A DNA stretch of 64,000 nt from an uncultured Caproiciproducens sp. GTDB lineage: Bacteria; Bacillota; Clostridia; Oscillospirales; Acutalibacteraceae. The notes beneath the pieces were generated by a model. The model did not search any database. It had not been told where the DNA came from and was given only the letters and a program-made list of their open reading frames with translations. Every line of letters starts with the position of its first letter. Position 1 is the first letter of the stretch. A program made the position numbers and the translations under genes. The DNA lies in contig NZ_OY761810.1 of assembly GCF_963664915.1 (NCBI RefSeq), positions 1,502,661 to 1,566,660 of the forward strand. Direction: 5' to 3'. Of the stretch, positions 1 to 8,345 are shown piece after piece.

Positions 1-318
1 CAGGTAATAATATGTATCATAATTCAAATTGTTTGTAATTTGATAGCTTTTGCCCTGCAATGTGCCCGTTAAGAGAAGCATAGTGACATTTTGAGAACCG
101 ACCAGAAGTTCGGGATGCTTTTCATCTTTCTTTATATCTTCGGAATCAATAGAGGTTACTTTCGCCTTTTCAAAAGAGATTTTATCGTTTCCGGCCAGTT
201 CGTACGGGTTGTAATACGCCTGATGGCGGCTGAGGCCGTATGCAAAAGCGATGTAGGCGGCCAGTAAAAACAGCATAACTCCTGCTTTCCACAAGCTCTT
301 TATGTGAAAATTCTGCAT
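1..318 (-). CDS. YibE/F-like membrane protein, N-terminal part (runs off the window)
   Basis: Reading leftward from an ATG at 318, 106 codons are open to the window edge. An AGGAAGG ribosome site lies just upstream of the ATG. The first 30 residues hold one hydrophobic segment (around residues 11-25) followed by an extracytoplasmic stretch. Segments such as KAKVTSID and LLTGTLQGKSYQITN resemble the small beta-domain that precedes the membrane part of YibE/F family proteins, whose role is unknown. Only the N-terminus is present, so the family call is tentative. Confidence 0.5.
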   Translation of the reverse strand, partial: MQNFHIKSLWKAGVMLFLLAAYIAFAYGLSRHQAYYNPYELAGNDKISFEKAKVTSIDSEDIKKDEKHPELLVGSQNVTMLLLTGTLQGKSYQITNNLNYDTYYYL

Positions 319-348
319 AACATTTCCTTCCTCTGTACTTTTGTAAAG

Positions 349-389
349 AAGACAACCCCATTGCACTTTTTGTGAAATGAGGTTGTCTT
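349..389. terminator. Hairpin between the phosphoesterase and YibE/F-like genes
   Basis: AAGACAACC (349-357) pairs with GGTTGTCTT (381-389), and the stem extends inward with CATT/AATG and CAC/GTG pairs. It lies just downstream of the minus-strand phosphoesterase gene and before the next minus-strand gene. T-rich sequence flanks it on both sides, so it may act in either direction. Confidence 0.6.
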
Positions 390-419
390 TGATTTGATTT
401 TAATATCAACAGTGTTCGG

Positions 420-2003
420 TTAATTCTGACTGGCGTTTCCTTTTTTGATCGCGATAAAGCAGCCTGCGGCAATCAGAAAAGCGCATGCGGCAATCGCGAA
501 GATGAGATAAGTACTGCCACTGTTGTCGCCTGTCTTTGGGCCGGAAACCGCTGCGGCAGAAGTTGCGCCCGTCTGCGCAGCGGGGGCAACCTTCGCCTTA
601 GTAATGGTATAGGTGTCAATCGGATTATCGGAATTCGTTGCGTAAGTAGTCAGTGCGAATGTATTGTCCGTAACCTTCACATAGGAGTAAGTCGGTACGT
701 TGTTCTGCCAGCCGAATGCGCTGAACGAGTGGTCCTGGGTCGTGTTGTATTTGTAATATTTGCTGCCGCTGCCAGAGTCGAGCGTAAAGTAAACGGTGCC
801 TTTCGGGTTCGTAACTGCATTGGCCTTTACCGTATTTACAGGGGAGCCGCCGTACATCTGGAGCGATCGGGTGTAATAATGGTCGTGGCCGTTGAGGACG
901 ACATCAACGCCGTATTTGTCCATCAGTTTTGTCCAGTTCTTTCTCATGAACAGAACGTCGTCATCGGAAGTTGTAGCGCCATCGTGGTTTGCTTCACTGT
1001 ATGGAGCCTGATGGTACGCCGCCACTTTCCATTTTACATTCGGATTGGCAGCAATCGCCTGTTTCATAAACGCGTCATGAGCGGAGACGTCATAGAAATT
1101 GTTAGCCTCCAGAGACATAAACAGAGTGTTGCCGTACCGATACCAATAGTCGCCGTTATTGTCGTCCACACCATTTGTTTTGGTCTGGCCGAGTGTGGAA
1201 AGATTCGGCTGGTCGTAGTGGTAGCTGTAATATTTGCCCATTTGGAAGTCATGGTTGCCGCAGAAGGCTGCCAAAACATGAGTTTGCAGATAGTTTGTGG
1301 AAGAAGTGGGGTTGAAAAACGCATTGTACTCTTTCTGCTGGGTATAGAGATGATCATAATCATTGACTTGGTCGCCCATGGAAAACAAAAAGTTCAAAGA
1401 AGGGAATTTGGAATATACCTTGCTGAGAGTGTTCGCCCAGCCGGCCTTATCGTTTTCAATATTTCCGCTCGCACCAATCTGGGGATCGCCGAAAGCGGCA
1501 AAGGTAAAACCGTTCGCCGTAGAGCCTGTTTGGAAGGTGTAGCTGGGGCTCCATGTAGTGCCGTCGCCGACGCGGTATGTGTACGAAGTATCTGCGGAAA
1601 GGCCGCCGACTGCCACTTTACTGGAATATTCGTCCTGCAAAGCCGCTCCGCCGACATCTGTGAAGGAGCTGACCGCATGATCTGTGTTGGAAGCATTATC
1701 CAGAACGCCTTCGGTTGCCGTTGCTTTCTCTGTAATCGCCTGTTTCGTGGAGTTTTCAGGGAAGTCTGCGTTCTTCATATCGCTGGTTTTCGAAATTTGA
1801 AGCTGGCCCGCCGCGGAGCTGCTGCTTTGCCAGCAGATGCGGACTTCCGCTTCGCTGCTGCCGATGCCGAGATCAATGTTGTAGGGAGTACCCGTCGACT
1901 CCGCGTATGCTTTGGTACTCTGTGGACCAAAGCCGCTGCCTACAATCACCACAGCTAAGAATACTGCCGCCGCAGTTTTAATCGTTTTTCTGCCAATAAA
2001 CAT
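420..2003 (-). CDS. Secreted cell-wall metallophosphoesterase (purple acid phosphatase-like)
   Basis: A 527-residue calcineurin-like phosphoesterase exported to the cell surface. Residues 1-35 form a signal peptide. Residues about 40-160 form a fibronectin-III-like domain as in the N-terminal part of purple acid phosphatases. The catalytic domain follows, with metal-binding motifs GDPQ (172-175), GDQVND (210-215), GNHD (249-252) and NGHDHYY (about 375). The C-terminus has GPKTGDNS, a hydrophobic helix and a short KK tail, a variant LPXTG-type sortase signal. The start is supported by GAGGAGGT upstream. The substrate is unknown; phosphate scavenging or nucleotide hydrolysis at the wall is plausible. 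Confidence 0.85.
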   Translation of the reverse strand: MFIGRKTIKTAAAVFLAVVIVGSGFGPQSTKAYAESTGTPYNIDLGIGSSEAEVRICWQSSSSAAGQLQISKTSDMKNADFPENSTKQAITEKATATEGVLDNASNTDHAVSSFTDVGGAALQDEYSSKVAVGGLSADTSYTYRVGDGTTWSPSYTFQTGSTANGFTFAAFGDPQIGASGNIENDKAGWANTLSKVYSKFPSLNFLFSMGDQVNDYDHLYTQQKEYNAFFNPTSSTNYLQTHVLAAFCGNHDFQMGKYYSYHYDQPNLSTLGQTKTNGVDDNNGDYWYRYGNTLFMSLEANNFYDVSAHDAFMKQAIAANPNVKWKVAAYHQAPYSEANHDGATTSDDDVLFMRKNWTKLMDKYGVDVVLNGHDHYYTRSLQMYGGSPVNTVKANAVTNPKGTVYFTLDSGSGSKYYKYNTTQDHSFSAFGWQNNVPTYSYVKVTDNTFALTTYATNSDNPIDTYTITKAKVAPAAQTGATSAAAVSGPKTGDNSGSTYLIFAIAACAFLIAAGCFIAIKKGNASQN

Positions 2004-2185
2004 AAAATTTTACCTCCTCGTTTTACATGCTGTCTAGAATTTGTTTTTAACAGCATTATTGTAACGCAAGGAAATTGTAACGAAGTTATGGTTGTGTTAA
2101 GCAGAGTTTAATTATAATATCAAATTGCAAATTAACCGGTCTCATCCCAATCGATCTGAAAACGTCTGCATCGGGCTAACAATCA

Positions 2186-2731
2186 TTATGCCCATTCATC
2201 AAGCCATTGTTCTTTGGTGATACAGGTAATATGTTCTGTCCTGATATCTTGCATCAGCGGCCATTCCTTATTTGACTCCGTATGGTGATATTTAAATCCA
2301 CACTTTTCCTGTACACGTTTTGATTTTTCATTACCGTCAAAATATCCGCACCAGATTTTCAAAATACCGACTTCTTCAAAAGCATATTTCATGAGTCTTT
2401 CGACTGCTTCAGGCACCATGCCATTTCCCCAGTACGGCACGCCAATCCAGTATCCGATTTCTGCCTCATCATGCCTGATGTCAAGATTGCTTTTTTCTCC
2501 GATCATAAGTCCTATACTTCCGATTGCTTTCCCTTCTCCTTTTTGAACAATTGCATATGTTTCATCAGCAGAGAGAACATCTTCGATAATCTGCCGACTG
2601 TTTTCTACGCTGGTATGAACAGGCCACCCCGCAATGGGGCCCACGCGCGGGTCTTTTGCAAATTCATATAAGCTTTCGGCATCGATTTCGCTCCATGGGC
2701 GAAGTACAAGTCTTTCTGTTTCCAATATCAT
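2186..2731 (-). CDS. GNAT N-acetyltransferase, RimJ/RimL type
   Basis: A 181-residue acetyltransferase that starts with the typical RimL-like pattern ETERLVLRPW. It has AEIGYWIGVPYWGNGMVPEA for the acetyl-CoA pyrophosphate loop region (about residues 89-108) and a late YFDGNEKSKRVQEKCGF segment typical of the family. Such proteins acetylate an amino group on a protein N-terminus, amino acid or antibiotic; the substrate cannot be read from sequence. The ATG at 2731 has an AAAGGAA ribosome site. It stands alone between unrelated genes. Confidence 0.85.
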   Translation of the reverse strand: MILETERLVLRPWSEIDAESLYEFAKDPRVGPIAGWPVHTSVENSRQIIEDVLSADETYAIVQKGEGKAIGSIGLMIGEKSNLDIRHDEAEIGYWIGVPYWGNGMVPEAVERLMKYAFEEVGILKIWCGYFDGNEKSKRVQEKCGFKYHHTESNKEWPLMQDIRTEHITCITKEQWLDEWA

Positions 2732-2880
2732 CGAATTAATTCCTTTCGAGTCTAATTTTATTGCCGACCAGTAATATATCGCCCGATTAGGCCTTGCACA
2801 GAGATTTCACATTGGATAAATGCCATTTCAGTCATTCCGTTCCTTTAACATATAGCATAATCAACTTTATAAGTAAATTA

Positions 2881-3795
2881 TTAAACAAAAATATGAAAAC
2901 TATTAAAAATCAAACCGATAGCCAATGAGGTTGTATTGGCTATCGCAGTATAAACTGCGATTTTTCGCTTGGAAATATGTTTAAATAAGAATATATATGC
3001 CACAAATTCAGAAATAAAAACAAATATTTCACCGACAATTACGGCATTCGCGTAACCTTGAGTATTTGATAAAATGAATGCAAAAAGCATTATTTGAGTA
3101 GCAATGTTGGTAACAATAATTTTCCAAAGTGGTCTTATTTTGAATGGAATGGCAATTAAAGTTTCTATTGTAGTTGATATTGCCATTCTAAATAAAAATG
3201 CCAAAATAAAAGAAACTGATAGGATACCGTTACCGACCATATGACTATGATAATATGGTGTAAAATTTACTATTGGGGTTGCACTGCTTGCGTCGTACCG
3301 GACTTCGCGCGGAAAAGTATCATTGCTCGTTGGCATTACACTCACTACATTGGAAACCTTTATTATATTCCCGTTTTCGTCAAGCAGTGCAATTCTGATA
3401 GAATCTGTTATTGTACTGATAGGGTTAGAGCTATTATCCAATTGAATATCCTTATACATACCAAAATCTTCCTGTAAAATACTTTGCATTGTTTTTATGT
3501 CCTTGCAATGAAAGGAAATGCTCATATACCCGTCTTTATTATAAGCTACAATTGGTGTTGAACTGTTAAAGCCATAAGCGTTTACATTAGAACTATTTAA
3601 ATCAGAATAATATTCGCTTTCTTTACTTAATTTGACAAGTATATCCATATACTTGACATTGCTATTTGTGTTGGTTACATAGGCGTAGAAATAGCTGGGA
3701 GGTGCAGGTGAATTGGCATAAACAACGGATAATGGCATAATAAAAGAAAGAAGCGCCACCACAAAAAACATGAAAAGTATTTTAGTCTTATGCAT
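2881..3795 (-). CDS. Membrane protein of unknown function with signal peptide
   Basis: I do not recognise this 304-residue protein. It has a clear signal peptide (residues 1-27, ending near VYANS), an extracytoplasmic domain of about 165 residues rich in Ser, Asn and Tyr, and then four hydrophobic helices in the last 120 residues. The layout (secreted domain followed by a small membrane bundle) is seen in uncharacterised Clostridia proteins. The ATG at 3795 has a GAGGTG ribosome site six bases upstream. The codon use is AT-rich compared with the phosphoesterase and DUF3160 genes nearby, which may indicate separate acquisition. Confidence 0.6.
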   Translation of the reverse strand: MHKTKILFMFFVVALLSFIMPLSVVYANSPAPPSYFYAYVTNTNSNVKYMDILVKLSKESEYYSDLNSSNVNAYGFNSSTPIVAYNKDGYMSISFHCKDIKTMQSILQEDFGMYKDIQLDNSSNPISTITDSIRIALLDENGNIIKVSNVVSVMPTSNDTFPREVRYDASSATPIVNFTPYYHSHMVGNGILSVSFILAFLFRMAISTTIETLIAIPFKIRPLWKIIVTNIATQIMLFAFILSNTQGYANAVIVGEIFVFISEFVAYIFLFKHISKRKIAVYTAIANTTSLAIGLIFNSFHIFV

Positions 3796-3930
3796 TGATT
3801 ACACCTCATAATTTCTTTATAGAGTTTCATAAACAGGAGGCAGCGCCGCTTTTGGTATGGTCTGTGACTTTCGGAATTGATCATAGCTGTGGGCGGTAAT
3901 CCCTGAGGCTTATGTGAACAACCCGCATCG

Positions 3931-4686
3931 TTACAATCTTTTGTCTGCAATCATTTTCTCAAACTTTTTGTCCGAGAGGATCTCGTTTGTGACAAAGCAT
4001 CCATCAAAGAACAGGCTGTATGAGGTAAATGGTGCAGGTGCATTTTGTGCCTGCGCTGCTGTTTCAAAAAGAATTGTCTTGAAGGGAATGTCTTTTTCTT
4101 TTGCAAGGCTCTCAATTAACGGCACATACTTTGCCGTAAAGGGGCATTGGTGTGTATAATAGAGCACAAATCCTTTGTCTTCGATCTGTGGCTTTTTCAC
4201 CTGTGCTTTGAAGCGCGGCTTCGGAACGTCCGCATCAAGCGACAGATAAAGCAACTCATAATAGGGATCGGCGGTGTCTGCAACAAGAAAGCCCTTATAG
4301 CGCAGGAATTTCGGATCGGAAAGGAACGGAATTTTCTTTTTTGAGGACAATACCACAAGACCCTTTTTCCCTTTTTCTTTGCTATCCTGAATGCACTCGT
4401 TCAGCAGAAGGGTGGAATTACCCTGTCCCTTGAACTGACCGGACACCCACAGGCAGTCTATATACATGTACCCATCCGCCTCGATGGGCGACCACGCCTT
4501 TTCGGCAGGGATATACTCGATAAAGCATTTACCCCGGACATTTCCCTTTTTGAATATGAGTCCATCATCAAATCTTTCCGCTAGCCAAGCCTTCTTCGCG
4601 GACACCTGACAGTCCTTGTTGTTGGAAATGGCACAGCAAATATGTTCCTGTTCCAGGTTTTCCTTTGTAAGCGTGATAATTTCCAA
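3931..4686 (-). CDS. yoaP: GNAT acetyltransferase with YoaP-like C-terminal domain
   Basis: Residues about 1-150 form a GNAT fold (YIDCLWVSGQFKGQGNS marks the acetyl-CoA site). The rest matches the YoaP-type extension, with YYTHQCPFTAKYVP and a thioredoxin-like feel, as in Bacillus YoaP. I place the start at TTG 4686 because AGGAGGT lies just upstream with good spacing; this gives 251 residues, the usual family size. An in-frame ATG at 4731 would add 15 residues across that ribosome site and is less likely. The substrate is unknown. Confidence 0.8.
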   Translation of the reverse strand: MEIITLTKENLEQEHICCAISNNKDCQVSAKKAWLAERFDDGLIFKKGNVRGKCFIEYIPAEKAWSPIEADGYMYIDCLWVSGQFKGQGNSTLLLNECIQDSKEKGKKGLVVLSSKKKIPFLSDPKFLRYKGFLVADTADPYYELLYLSLDADVPKPRFKAQVKKPQIEDKGFVLYYTHQCPFTAKYVPLIESLAKEKDIPFKTILFETAAQAQNAPAPFTSYSLFFDGCFVTNEILSDKKFEKMIADKRL

Positions 4687-4788
4687 ATCAGCACCTCCTA
4701 TATAAGTTGTTCGTTTTTTGTGCTTGTCCATGTTTCAACAAACTGCGGGGTTCATGATTGTTCTGCATTCAATAAGAGGTTTAACAGC

Positions 4789-7026
4789 CTAATTAGAATT
4801 ATACGGATCCTGAGGCTTCGGTATTTCTCCTTTTCCGCTGCTTATGAAAGAACTGGTCCAAGACGGCTGCGCCGGTGTTTTGCTGCTTTTTAGCATCGTC
4901 TGCCATTCCTCGTCGGTCAGCCGACTGCCCGATTCAAATTCGTAATAGCTGAAGACCGCGCCTCTGGTCAGATAGAGTTTCCCGTTGATTGGTACAACCA
5001 CATAGATTTCATGGGCGGGGCCCACGCCTGCTTCCAGATACCCGCCGTTGTCGTAGCGGTTGGGGGCAACCGTGTGAAAGTCCGCGATCAGCGCCATATT
5101 CTTGTCGGTCTCGGATTGGATTTCAAACCACCTCAGGCCGTCCGAGGCAAGAGAAGCCGTCATCTCCTCCATGTTTTCGCCATAATCGTAGATGCGTTCA
5201 TATTCGTCGTCGGTCAGTGTTTGCCCTTTGAGCTCTTTGACGGAACAGTCCCTCAAAAATTTTAACAGGTTTTCAAAATACTCGACGGAAGCTTTGATTC
5301 CCGTATTATCATCACCTGTAAGAAGGCCTCTGGCAACAAGGTTCTGCCGGGAATACTCTGTCAGCCACAGAAGCCTGTCATACACTTCGACCACGGGCTC
5401 CACATATCCCAGCACCTTCGGCTCCTCGCCGCCGCCTTTCTCCGCGCCGCTCTGCTTGCCGTACAGAATGGTGTCGTGACGGAGCTCGGACCAGCTTCCG
5501 AGCGAGGTATTTAAGGATTTGTCGGTCCAAGCCTGGTTCGTCATGAAGGAGGGGTAGCCGTTTCCGTATGGCTGGGTCAAGCCCTTCAAAGTCCACAGCC
5601 ATCCGTAATACAGATTGGAACGCCATTTGTTTTCAGAAAGCTTTGAAAATTGCTCCTTTACTTTTGCAAATTGCCCGGGATAGCCTTCCCACTGGTTCTC
5701 TTTTTTGCTTAGCTGGATTGCGTAGGCCCGATCCGAGCCGAGGATTCCCATAACGTCGAGCCCGCTGGGGATCGGCCGCTGAATCGGTTCCACAAGCTCC
5801 TGAAGCATCTCGGAGTCCGGGAGGTATCTTTGCCCCATCAGCCGGAGCTGCTTGCCGACGGGCGTGGTCACATCGGTGTACTTTGCCACAATTTTGGGTT
5901 CCGGCAGCTTCTCTGCCTCTTTGTAGAGTACGTTCAGCTGACTGCTGTCGTCCAGCTGCTCCAGATTTGGCTGGCCGCCGTACACGCCCTGCAGCAGGTT
6001 TTGGTAGTCGTAAATGGTCAGATCGTCGGAGCTTCCCACATAAAAGGAGGTTGGTTCATAAATCTTCTCCCAGTTTGTAATATCCTGCGTGCCGTCCTTT
6101 TTCATGAACAGCGCGTAGGTGACAAGCAGCGCCTGCAGCGTCTGTTCCACGTTCCGCACGTGCTGGCTTTTATCCTTGTAGAGCGGAAACGGTGCTTGGC
6201 CGTACCATGCCATGGCGATAAAATAGCGCTTGAAATCGTCGCTTCTCGTGTAATGCCCCCGCGGTTTAAACTGGCTGTAATCCAGCTGGAACGGGAAGAT
6301 GGCAGAGGAAGCAAACCCCGATTGCGCCTGAATCAGGCTGTATTCCTTTTCGGCAAGGGTTTTCGCTTCGGCGGGTATATCCGCGGGCAGCGTTTTTTTT
6401 AGCCCCAGAGCCGCCGTGCCGAAATAAGCAATATTCTTCAGCGCGGCACTTTTGACGGCGGAGTTTTTGACGCCGCTGTAAATTTGAATGGATTTTTTCA
6501 GCATGCTGTCCGTAAGCTCTTCAACGGACTGAATCAGGCTTGTCGATTCCAGGTTCCGCAGCGAATAATCGTAAAAGATGTGATAGACCTGCAGCACCGA
6601 ATCCGCCGTGATGAAGCTCGGAATCTCAAGGTAGCTGTTTTTTTCATAGAGATAGAAAAGCTGCTCCTCGGTACTTGGCGCAACCACGAAGGCGTTCTGG
6701 GAAAGAAACTTTTTTTCTCCGGCTGAAAAGCTGCCAAACTGCTTTAAGTTTGTGATATTCGACAGGTCGTGATTTACCTGGTACGCCTTTACCGATTTTT
6801 TGCACTGGGTGGGGGTGTATGGCACGGAAACATTTTTGCTCACGGAAGAGTTCATGGGTATCAGCGAATTTTCGGCATTTTCAGCCGCCTTACTGCTTTT
6901 TTTGCTTTCCGTCCGTGAACTTGCAGCATCTGCAATTTTTGCGGGATTGCCTGCAGTGCCGCAGGCCGACGCGGTCAGCAGGATGCTGCAGCACAGGATC
7001 AATGCAATGGTATGTTTGAATAACAT
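4789..7026 (-). CDS. DUF3160 family lipoprotein
   Basis: About 745 residues. The N-terminus is a lipoprotein signal with lipobox TASAC (Cys near residue 22), followed by a Ser/Lys-rich linker. The body matches DUF3160 proteins: FITADSVLQVYHIFYDYSLR near the start of the domain and a C-terminal region with GVGPAHEIYVVVPINGKLYLTRG. The family is surface-anchored and has no known activity. ATG 7026 fits AAAGGATG better than ATG 7035. It follows the upstream lipoprotein-like gene within a few bases, so the two are translated from one message and may act together on the outer surface. Confidence 0.85.
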   Translation of the reverse strand: MLFKHTIALILCCSILLTASACGTAGNPAKIADAASSRTESKKSSKAAENAENSLIPMNSSVSKNVSVPYTPTQCKKSVKAYQVNHDLSNITNLKQFGSFSAGEKKFLSQNAFVVAPSTEEQLFYLYEKNSYLEIPSFITADSVLQVYHIFYDYSLRNLESTSLIQSVEELTDSMLKKSIQIYSGVKNSAVKSAALKNIAYFGTAALGLKKTLPADIPAEAKTLAEKEYSLIQAQSGFASSAIFPFQLDYSQFKPRGHYTRSDDFKRYFIAMAWYGQAPFPLYKDKSQHVRNVEQTLQALLVTYALFMKKDGTQDITNWEKIYEPTSFYVGSSDDLTIYDYQNLLQGVYGGQPNLEQLDDSSQLNVLYKEAEKLPEPKIVAKYTDVTTPVGKQLRLMGQRYLPDSEMLQELVEPIQRPIPSGLDVMGILGSDRAYAIQLSKKENQWEGYPGQFAKVKEQFSKLSENKWRSNLYYGWLWTLKGLTQPYGNGYPSFMTNQAWTDKSLNTSLGSWSELRHDTILYGKQSGAEKGGGEEPKVLGYVEPVVEVYDRLLWLTEYSRQNLVARGLLTGDDNTGIKASVEYFENLLKFLRDCSVKELKGQTLTDDEYERIYDYGENMEEMTASLASDGLRWFEIQSETDKNMALIADFHTVAPNRYDNGGYLEAGVGPAHEIYVVVPINGKLYLTRGAVFSYYEFESGSRLTDEEWQTMLKSSKTPAQPSWTSSFISSGKGEIPKPQDPYNSN

Positions 7027-7031
7027 AGTAA

Positions 7032-8054
7032 TCATCCTTTCATTTCTATTTTGCTGTTCTGATAGAGAAAGGTTTTGGATTCGGTTGCGGCTGGACCGCC
7101 GCAGACTGCAGTGACCGATCTTCCGTCGGCCGCAAGGTCGCGTATCATATCATATGCCTGGGAAACAGCAATGGATTCGAACCCAAAGCCGGTCCATTTG
7201 TACGCGTTCAATTCCTTTTTGCCGTCCCGCATGGTCTCCAAGGAGACGAGTTCGTCCATTCCGTCACTGTCCACATCGCAGAAGACATAGTCGTCAAACG
7301 GCTGCGACAGCCTGGAACCCAGCCATTTTGGGTAGAGCTTATGGTCGTGAAACTCATAGAGGAACGGCCGCTTGGCATAGACTTGATGGTATTTTGCCAT
7401 GGTGTATACCCCCAGCGAGACTTCCTTTTTCCCATCGCCGTCTACGTCGCAGACCTGAACCTTCCAGGGATTGAGCTTTTGAAATGACATGTCGTAGGTT
7501 TCGTTTACTTCTTTGCCGTCAAAGCCGAGGACGATCAGCTGTTCCCCGTATGCTTTGCTCTCTTTCCCAAGCAAAAGAAAAATGTCGTCGTTTCCGTCAC
7601 TGTCCTCATCCGCAATAAAACTGCTTACGGTTGTCAGTCCGTCGTCATTGCGATACCCGGACATATATTTGCCGCAATCGTATATTTTTGCTTCTTTTTG
7701 ATTGAACAGTACCGCGTATTTTCTTTGGGATGAGGCCAGCCCGGCTATCCGTGGAACGGCACCGTCCGCCGGGTCGATCCGGCTGAATTCAGGGAGACCC
7801 TTTCCAGAGCTATGGAACAGAAGCTGAACACCCGGGAGGCTGACAATTCCGTATGTATCGCCGGGACCCAGATCCGTTTGTTCGCGCGGAATCAACAAGC
7901 ACGCCGAAAGGATTGCTGAAAAAACGACTGTAAATAGCAGAATCGTTAAGGCTAACCTCTTTTTCGTATACTTTGTCGTATTCCGTATAATTGGGGTACA
8001 GCGGATTCCGGAGGTACAGCCATTTGGAACTTTCATCTGCTTGCCACACTCCAT
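7032..8054 (-). CDS. Membrane-anchored FG-GAP/VCBS-like repeat protein
   Basis: A 340-residue protein with an N-terminal hydrophobic segment (about residues 33-52) ending in a lipobox-like LSAC, then a beta-rich body. Short Asp-rich loops such as DEDSDGNDD, DVDGDGKKE and DVDSDGMDE recur at intervals, as in FG-GAP/VCBS beta-propeller calcium loops. The stop overlaps the ATG region of the DUF3160 gene, indicating translational coupling. The exact start is uncertain: the first 30 residues before the hydrophobic segment have a weak ribosome site, and MKVPNG (start 8036) is an alternative. Confidence 0.7.
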   Translation of the reverse strand: MECGKQMKVPNGCTSGIRCTPIIRNTTKYTKKRLALTILLFTVVFSAILSACLLIPREQTDLGPGDTYGIVSLPGVQLLFHSSGKGLPEFSRIDPADGAVPRIAGLASSQRKYAVLFNQKEAKIYDCGKYMSGYRNDDGLTTVSSFIADEDSDGNDDIFLLLGKESKAYGEQLIVLGFDGKEVNETYDMSFQKLNPWKVQVCDVDGDGKKEVSLGVYTMAKYHQVYAKRPFLYEFHDHKLYPKWLGSRLSQPFDDYVFCDVDSDGMDELVSLETMRDGKKELNAYKWTGFGFESIAVSQAYDMIRDLAADGRSVTAVCGGPAATESKTFLYQNSKIEMKG

Positions 8055-8345
8055 TTCTCACTCTGCCCGGAGTAAGTATCATCATTTTGGTTTGGTGTTC
8101 ATAAAATAGAGGATATCTACTCTGGTACTACTTGTTTTAAGTAATGAAGGAGAAAAAACTAGCTTTTGGAGGTGAATCCTCTCCTGAACCAAAATGGGAC
8201 AATTCTCATATCTTGTACTATCCTCCAATTTTTTTGTTAATTTTTTCACTAAAACAGACTGTTCGCAATTAAAACAAAAAAGCGGAGTAGCTGGGTAATT
8301 TATATATTTCATAATAATTTATGCTTCTAGAAGGAGGCATTTCAT

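Noticed and set aside
3675-3950. 91-codon minus-strand ORF upstream of the membrane-protein gene
   Set aside because: Overlaps the membrane-protein start in another frame, with no ribosome site.
8082-8312. 76-codon minus-strand ORF before the FG-GAP-like gene
   Set aside because: No ribosome site, no family resemblance, AT-rich random composition.
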